In this document: one piece after another, positions 59,717 to 64,000 of the stretch
Position numbering within the stretch: position 1 is the first letter of the stretch
Layout of the letters: every line of letters starts with the position of its first letter
Assembly (NCBI RefSeq): GCF_900101115.1
Contig: NZ_FNFU01000008.1
Coordinates: 1-64,000 of the forward strand
Length of the DNA stretch: 64,000 nucleotides
Direction of reading: 5' to 3'
Source: Cryobacterium psychrotolerans
Lineage (GTDB): Bacteria > Actinomycetota > Actinomycetes > Actinomycetales > Microbacteriaceae
The notes under the pieces: generated by a model
What the model was told of the DNA's origin: nothing
Seen by the model: the letters and a program-made list of their open reading frames with translations, nothing else
Database searches by the model: none
Translations under genes and position numbers: made by a program

Positions 59717-60217
59717 GGAACAGGTCCTTTGTGATGATGATGCGGGGAACCCGACGCGTCCGTTGCGTGAAATGGGTTCGTAAAATGTGCGGCCGATGGC
59801 CGGGATGCGGAAGCCTTAAGGGCTCCGGGGGAGTTCGCTCGGCCGGTGGGATTCAGCTCGGCAGGAACTCGGCGAGGGGGTCGCGTGTCAGCGGGACATT
59901 CGGCAACAGAGAACGACGTCGCTGCCGGGCATCATCATGCCGGCAGTCCCAGGGGCCTCGGAGGAGGTCAGGGGGAACGCGTTGGTTGTCATGAAGGTGA
60001 GTCAAGCCGACTGTGACGCCGTGTGTCAACTCGGTGACGCGGGATGACCCGATGTGACGCGCATCACGTCCATTGGGCTCCGCGGACGTTCGGAGGATCC
60101 AGCACGAATTGCCCATTCGTCAAAGAATCCTCGACGAAAACGAATCTGATCAAAGATTCTCGAAGTTCGTCCCGCAGGGCGTGTCGACCGTCGCAGGTTC
60201 TGCAGGATGCCGCGCGG
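59717..60217. other. 501-base intergenic region between the winged-helix regulator and upp
   Basis: No gene is supported here. Frames up to 87 codons are open but lack ribosome sites. The notable structure is three GTGACGC repeats (60013-60060), annotated separately. The part near 59750-59800 would be the regulator's leader. Confidence 0.6.
60013..60060. promoter_or_regulatory. three GTGACGC direct repeats at 20-21 base intervals
   Basis: GTGACGC begins at 60013, 60034 and 60054, two helical turns apart, so the sites face the same side of the DNA. This is the geometry bound by OmpR/PhoB-class proteins. They are some 300 bases upstream of the winged-helix regulator and 160 bases from the upp stop. 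Confidence 0.5.
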
Positions 60218-60850
60218 TTAGACCAGGCCGTACAGGCGATCTCCGGCGTCGCCGAGGCCCGGCACGATGTAGCCGAGCTCGTTGAGGTGGTCATCGACGG
60301 CGCCGAGCACGATGGTCACCTCGCGGCCGGCGAGGGCCTTCTCCACCGCCGCCAGGCCTTCGGGTGCGGCCAGGATGCAGATGGCCGTGACATCCACGGC
60401 TCCGCGGTCGAAGAGAAAGTCGATCGCGGCGATCAACGATCCGCCGGTGGCGAGCATCGGATCGAGAACGAAGCACTGGCGGTCGGAGAGGTCGTCCGGC
60501 AGGCGCTCGGCGTAGGTCGTCGGCTGGAGGGTCTCCTCGTTGCGGGCCATCCCGAGGAAGCCAACCTCGGCGGTCGGAAGCAGCTTCACCATTCCTTCGA
60601 GCATGCCGAGCCCGGCGCGGAGGATCGGCACGACGAGCGGCTTGGGATCGCTGATCCGCACTCCACGCGCCTCGGAGACCGGAGTCTGCACGGTCACGCC
60701 TTCGACGCGCACGCCTCGGGTTCCCTCGTAGGCGAGCAGGGTCATGAGTTCCTCGACGAGAGCCCGGAACAGGGGCGATGGGGTGGTCTTGTCGCGGAGC
60801 ACCGTGAGCTTGTGGGTGATGAGAGGGTGGTCGGCAACGTGGACTCGCAT
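60218..60850 (-). CDS. upp: uracil phosphoribosyltransferase
   Basis: 210 residues, typical for Upp. N-terminal [42 protein letters not shown], the PRPP site [18 protein letters not shown] near residue 130, and the uracil loop [17 protein letters not shown] at the C-terminus. It salvages uracil to UMP. It is divergent from tadA with 32 bases between. Confidence 0.96.
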   Translation of the reverse strand: MRVHVADHPLITHKLTVLRDKTTPSPLFRALVEELMTLLAYEGTRGVRVEGVTVQTPVSEARGVRISDPKPLVVPILRAGLGMLEGMVKLLPTAEVGFLGMARNEETLQPTTYAERLPDDLSDRQCFVLDPMLATGGSLIAAIDFLFDRGAVDVTAICILAAPEGLAAVEKALAGREVTIVLGAVDDHLNELGYIVPGLGDAGDRLYGLV

Positions 60851-60882
60851 AGGCTCAATCTACTAGTTGAGAGGAGTTCCGC

Positions 60883-61362
60883 ATGGGTCAGCAGAGCGGC
60901 CGGTACGTTGAATGGATGCGGCTGGCCCTCGCCGAGGCCCGGGCGGCACTGGCGACGGGCGATGTTCCGGTCGGGGCGATCGTCGTGGATGCCGACGGAC
61001 GGGTCATCGGGACCGGCCGCAACGAGCGCGAACTGCTCCAGGACCCGACGGCGCACGCCGAGATCGTGGCCATCCGTCAGGCGGCGGCCGCGACAGGGGA
61101 CTGGCGCCTCACCGGATGCACCCTCGTGGTGACGCTGGAGCCCTGTGTGATGTGTGCGGGTGCGATCGTCGCGGCACGGGTTCCCGTGGTGGTTTTCGGC
61201 GCCTGGGACGAGAAGGCGGGCGCATCCGGGTCGGTGTACGACGTGCTGCGGGACCGGCGACTCAATCACCGGGTCGAGGTCTATCCCGACGTGGACGCGG
61301 AGGAGTGCGGGGACCTGCTCAGGGAGTTCTTCGAGGACCCAGCCCGTCGAGCCACTCGCTGA
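60883..61362 (+). CDS. tadA: tRNA-specific adenosine deaminase
   Basis: 159 residues. Zinc site TAHAEIVAI (His-Ala-Glu) and [11 protein letters not shown] (two Cys), with [10 protein letters not shown] before and [13 protein letters not shown] after. It makes inosine at position 34 of tRNA-Arg(ACG), whose gene is at 56027. Its last 44 bases overlap the convergent amidotransferase gene. Confidence 0.95.
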   Translation: MGQQSGRYVEWMRLALAEARAALATGDVPVGAIVVDADGRVIGTGRNERELLQDPTAHAEIVAIRQAAAATGDWRLTGCTLVVTLEPCVMCAGAIVAARVPVVVFGAWDEKAGASGSVYDVLRDRRLNHRVEVYPDVDAEECGDLLREFFEDPARRATR

Positions 61363-62032
61363 ACATGGCGCGGGACGCGTCCTGCATGGCCGCCGAGTAG
61401 CGGGCGCGCTCGCGGCGGAGGTCGTCGGCGTCGACGCCCTCGGCGAGCAGTTCGGCAGCGGATGCCGCGAGCCATTGCTCGTGCATCTCGTCGGTGACCT
61501 CCGGGTGGAACTGCACGGCCAGGGCCCAGTTGCCGATCCCGAACGCCTCATTGCCGTACTGGGGCGACCCGGCCAGCCGGGTCACGCCGTCGGGCAGGTC
61601 GAAGGTGTCGCTGTGCCACTGCATCACGGGCACGCCGGCAATGTGCCGGAGCGGCGAGAGAGCGCCGGCCTCCGTCGGCTCCACCGTGCGGTAGCCGATC
61701 TCGTTCGTCGGGCCGGAATAGACCGCAGAGCCGAGGGCGCTGGCCATGAGCTGGGCGCCGAGGCACACTCCGAAGACGGGCCGCCCGACCTCGAGCCTGT
61801 CGGCGAGCAGCCTGACCTCGTCGCGGAGAGCCGGGAACCGATCGGCGTCGCCGAGGCCCATGTCCCCGCCCAGGACGACGACGAGGTCCGCGGCCAGCGC
61901 GTCGATCCCGCGCACATCGTCCCGGAGCGTGTCGATGTGGAGCACCTCATAGCCATGCTCGCGCAGCACCGGCTCCAGGTTGCCGAGATGGATCGCCTCG
62001 TCGTGCCTGAGCACCAGGGCGGTGGGGCTCAC
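61319..62032 (-). CDS. class I glutamine amidotransferase-like protein
   Basis: 237 residues of the GMP-synthase-glutaminase-like (GATase1) family. Nucleophile Cys in [12 protein letters not shown] near residue 90, His-Glu in [10 protein letters not shown] near 175. It lacks the synthetase partner, as do free-standing members that act on amide groups of unknown substrates. The 3' end overlaps tadA by 44 bases; its start overlaps the cation transporter stop by 4 bases. Confidence 0.88.
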   Translation of the reverse strand: MSPTALVLRHDEAIHLGNLEPVLREHGYEVLHIDTLRDDVRGIDALAADLVVVLGGDMGLGDADRFPALRDEVRLLADRLEVGRPVFGVCLGAQLMASALGSAVYSGPTNEIGYRTVEPTEAGALSPLRHIAGVPVMQWHSDTFDLPDGVTRLAGSPQYGNEAFGIGNWALAVQFHPEVTDEMHEQWLAASAAELLAEGVDADDLRRERARYSAAMQDASRAMFSEWLDGLGPRRTP

Positions 62033-62991
62033 TCGAGTCCTTTGATCACGATCGCGTCGGTGGGAGGGTTGGCGAGGTTCGGGTCGACGTAGACATCCGG
62101 CTCCAGGTAGATCGCCCGCGCGACCGGGACGGCCTGGCGGATCCGGGCTTCGACCGTATTGATCGCACCGGCGACCTCGGAGAATCGGCTGCCGGCATCG
62201 AAGGACAGCTTGGCGGCGACCAGGAGCTCGTCCGGGCCGAGGTAGAGCGTCTTCATGTGGATGATACGCCGGGTCTCCGGGCCGGCCAGGATCGCACTCT
62301 CGATGGCGGCGGCATCCTTCGTGCCGGCGCCCTCGCCCACCAGCAGGCTCTTGGTTTCGACGCCCAGGATGATGGCCACCAGCACGAGCAGCACGCCGAT
62401 GGCGAGGGTGCCGACGGCATCCCAGATCGGGTTGCCGGTGAGGATCGTGAGGCTCACCCCGAGGAAGGCCAGGACGAGGCCGAGGAGGGCGGCGATGTCC
62501 TCGAGCAGCACCACCGGGAGCTCAGGGGCCTTCGCGCGACGCACGAACTGCACCCAGGTCTGGGTCCCTCGCACGTGATTCGATTCGATGATCGCGGTGC
62601 GCAGGGAGAACGATTCGAGGATCATGGCGACGATGAGAACGACGATCGGCAGCCACGGCACCTCGAGCGGATGCGGGTCCTGCAGCTTGTTGACGCCCTC
62701 GTACAGGGAGAAGACGCCGCCGATGGAGAAGAGCACGATCGACACCACGAAGGCGTACACGTACCGTTCCCGGCCGTAGCCGAACGGATGCTCCTCCGTG
62801 GCATCCTTCTTCGCCTTGCGTCCGCCGAGCAGCAGCAGGCCCTGGTTCCCGGAGTCGGCGAGGGAGTGCACGCCCTCGGCAAGCATCGAGGATGAGCCGG
62901 AGAACGCCCAGGCCACGAACTTGGTGACCGCGATTCCCAGATTGGCCAGGAGTGCGGCCACGATTGCCTTGTTTCCGCCGGATGCGCTCAT
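62029..62991 (-). CDS. cation diffusion facilitator (CDF) family transporter, ZnT9-like
   Basis: 320 residues with about six membrane segments. Segment 2 has the HxxxD metal site (EGVHSLADSGNQG), followed by HPFGYGRERYVYAF. The segment 5 site is EDIAALLGLVLAF rather than the usual HxxxD, a variant seen in the ZnT9/SLC30A9-like branch, so transport of Zn2+ is not assured. A cytoplasmic C-terminal domain follows (HMKTLYLGPDELLVAAKLSFD). It is translationally coupled to the amidotransferase gene. Confidence 0.9.
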   Translation of the reverse strand: MSASGGNKAIVAALLANLGIAVTKFVAWAFSGSSSMLAEGVHSLADSGNQGLLLLGGRKAKKDATEEHPFGYGRERYVYAFVVSIVLFSIGGVFSLYEGVNKLQDPHPLEVPWLPIVVLIVAMILESFSLRTAIIESNHVRGTQTWVQFVRRAKAPELPVVLLEDIAALLGLVLAFLGVSLTILTGNPIWDAVGTLAIGVLLVLVAIILGVETKSLLVGEGAGTKDAAAIESAILAGPETRRIIHMKTLYLGPDELLVAAKLSFDAGSRFSEVAGAINTVEARIRQAVPVARAIYLEPDVYVDPNLANPPTDAIVIKGLE

Positions 62992-63061
62992 GTAAACATC
63001 CTAGGTCGCCAGCCGTTCCAGCGGCCGACGCGTGACGGGGCCCGGAAAGTAGACTCGGAAG

Positions 63062-63910
63062 ATGACTTCAGCAGACTCGACCACGCTCCCCGCAATCGCC
63101 TTCCTCGGCGCCGGTTCGATGGCCAGGGCGGTCCTGGCGGGGCTCCTCAAGCCGAGCGTGAACGTGGAGGGCGGCATCCGCGCCACCAACCGCAGCACCG
63201 CGAAGGCCGACGAACTGGCCGGCACCGAGGGCGTCACGGCCTGGGCCACCGAGGTCGACCCGGAAGCCAACCTCAAGGCGGTCGCCGGGGCCCGCATCGT
63301 CGTCGTCGCGGTCAAACCCGCCATGGTGCCCGGCCTGCTCACCGAGATCGCCGGCAGCCTCGAGCCGGGAACCCTCGTCATCAGCGTCGCGGCCGGTGTG
63401 ACGATCGCCACCTTCGAGTCGCTGCTGCCCGAATCGGTGCACGTCATCCGGTCGATGCCCAATACTCCGGCCATCGTCGGCCAGGCGGTGACCGGGCTGA
63501 GCGCCGGCACGCGTTCGACCGCCGAGGACCTCGCGCTCGCCACGGCGCTCTTCGACACCGTCGGCGACGTGCTCGTGGTGCCGGAAGGCAAGCTCGACGC
63601 ACTCAGCACCATCTCCGGATCCGGACCCGCCTACGTGTTCTACCTGATCGAACAGCTCACTGCCACGGCGATCGACAAGGGATTCACGCCGGAGGAAGCG
63701 GCGACGATGGTCAACGGAACGTTCCTCGGCGCCAGCTCCCTGCTGGCGGTCTCGGACAAGACCCCCGGAGAGCTGCGCCGCCAGGTGACCAGCCCCAACG
63801 GCACCACCGAGCGGGCGGTCTGGGAGCTCGAAAAGGGCGGCCTCAAGTCACTGTTCGACACGGCAACGGATGCCGCGCTCGCCCGGGCCCGCGAGCTGGC
63901 GGCCTCGTAG
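63062..63910 (+). CDS. proC: pyrroline-5-carboxylate reductase
   Basis: 282 residues. N-terminal NADPH motif IAFLGAGSMARAVLAGLLKP, central VVVAVKPAMVPGLL, VHVIRSMPNTPAIVGQAVTGLSAG, and the C-terminal SGSGPAYVFYLIEQLTATAIDKGFTPEEAATMV plus TSPNGTTERAVWELEKGGL signature. It makes proline from the pyrroline-5-carboxylate that rocD also yields. Start ATG at 63062; it is divergent from the CDF gene. Confidence 0.96.
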   Translation: MTSADSTTLPAIAFLGAGSMARAVLAGLLKPSVNVEGGIRATNRSTAKADELAGTEGVTAWATEVDPEANLKAVAGARIVVVAVKPAMVPGLLTEIAGSLEPGTLVISVAAGVTIATFESLLPESVHVIRSMPNTPAIVGQAVTGLSAGTRSTAEDLALATALFDTVGDVLVVPEGKLDALSTISGSGPAYVFYLIEQLTATAIDKGFTPEEAATMVNGTFLGASSLLAVSDKTPGELRRQVTSPNGTTERAVWELEKGGLKSLFDTATDAALARARELAAS

Positions 63911-63924
63911 CGGCCGGCCGGCCG

Positions 63925-64000
63925 TTACGAGCCGAGGGCGGCGAACCGTTCGATGTCCGGCTCGGTGCCGGCCACGATGATGAGGTCCTCGTCGGTCACA
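63925..64000 (-). CDS. C-terminal end of a probable TrkA-C type protein (partial)
   Basis: The gene is cut by the window end. The minus-strand translation ends VTDEDLIIVAGTEPDIERFAALGS, TAA at 63925-63927. DLIIVAG...DIERFA is the usual end of TrkA-C/RCK domains in potassium uptake regulators and similar transporters. Only 25 codons are visible, so the gene could belong to a different TrkA-containing protein. Confidence 0.6.
   Translation of the reverse strand, partial: VTDEDLIIVAGTEPDIERFAALGS

Noticed and set aside
59853-60116. Possible 87-codon gene on the minus strand in the region before upp
   Set aside because: No ribosome site, no recognisable domain, and the composition is that of random GC-rich sequence. 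Kept as non-coding.
1-64000. CRISPR arrays, insertion sequences, prophage genes or rRNA
   Set aside because: No evenly spaced short direct repeats with unique spacers, transposase, integrase, phage structural genes or rRNA sequence were seen. The only long tandem repeat is the coding 267-bp ladder.

Overview
The window is high-GC bacterial DNA with closely packed genes, frequent GTG starts, 1-4 base stop/start overlaps (ATGA, GTGA) and purine-rich ribosome binding sites. Gene content (prpDBC, a PutA without a DNA-binding domain, F420-type oxidoreductases, DUF1918, the pgm-pheA-lipid kinase-serS-HAD-tRNA-Ser order, LytR-CpsA-Psr and VanY-like envelope proteins) points to an actinobacterium, most likely of the family Microbacteriaceae. 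This assignment is inference from gene content and style, not a database match.

Layout. 1-2.6 kb: end of a 2-methylcitrate (propionate) operon prpD-prpB-prpC. 2.7-6.5 kb: thioesterase, SRPBCC protein, phytoene-desaturase-like FAD enzyme, LysR regulator. 6.7-14.5 kb: an amino-acid catabolic block with putA, two small regulators (GntR, Lrp/AsnC), two tandem amidinotransferase-superfamily enzymes and ornithine aminotransferase. 14.5-20 kb: a gene remnant, a lactate dehydrogenase with its GntR regulator, a hydroxyacid dehydrogenase, and an MFS exporter with its MarR regulator. 20-25.5 kb: hydrolase, lipoate ligase, small membrane protein, solitary DNA methyltransferase, F420-type oxidoreductase, small Cys-rich protein, NAD(P)-binding protein. 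25.6-28.3 kb: three secreted envelope proteins. 28.3-35.8 kb: housekeeping core (pgm, pheA, lipid kinase, serS, HAD phosphatase, two tRNA-Ser, LCP ligase).

35.8-49.6 kb is the most distinctive segment and is visibly less GC-rich than its surroundings. It holds two PucR-type regulators, an ATP-dependent hydantoinase/oxoprolinase pair (hyuA-hyuB), an NCS1 permease, and pxpA-biotin carrier-biotin carboxylase-pxpB-pxpC followed by a small tautomerase. It reads as a complete uptake and ring-opening route for a cyclic amide (5-oxoproline, hydantoin or a relative), apparently inserted between tRNA-Ser(GCU) and ordinary surface-protein genes. Two of its promoter regions share a TTGT-N8-ACAA motif.

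49.7-64 kb: a Tat-exported CHAP protein, a 919-residue Ig-like repeat surface protein built on an exact 267-bp period, carboxylesterase, flavoprotein, tRNA-Arg, an SGNH-GAF fusion, DUF1918, DUF302, MarR, a winged-helix regulator without a receiver domain, upp, tadA, a glutamine amidotransferase, a cation efflux protein, proC, and the end of a probable TrkA-type protein.

Several genes meet at pyrroline-5-carboxylate: putA, rocD and proC are all here, and the tandem amidinohydrolases probably feed ornithine to rocD. A second layer of structure is a set of dispersed long intergenic palindromes, some sharing sequence between copies. They sit 3' of genes and in three cases supply the last codons of a coding sequence.
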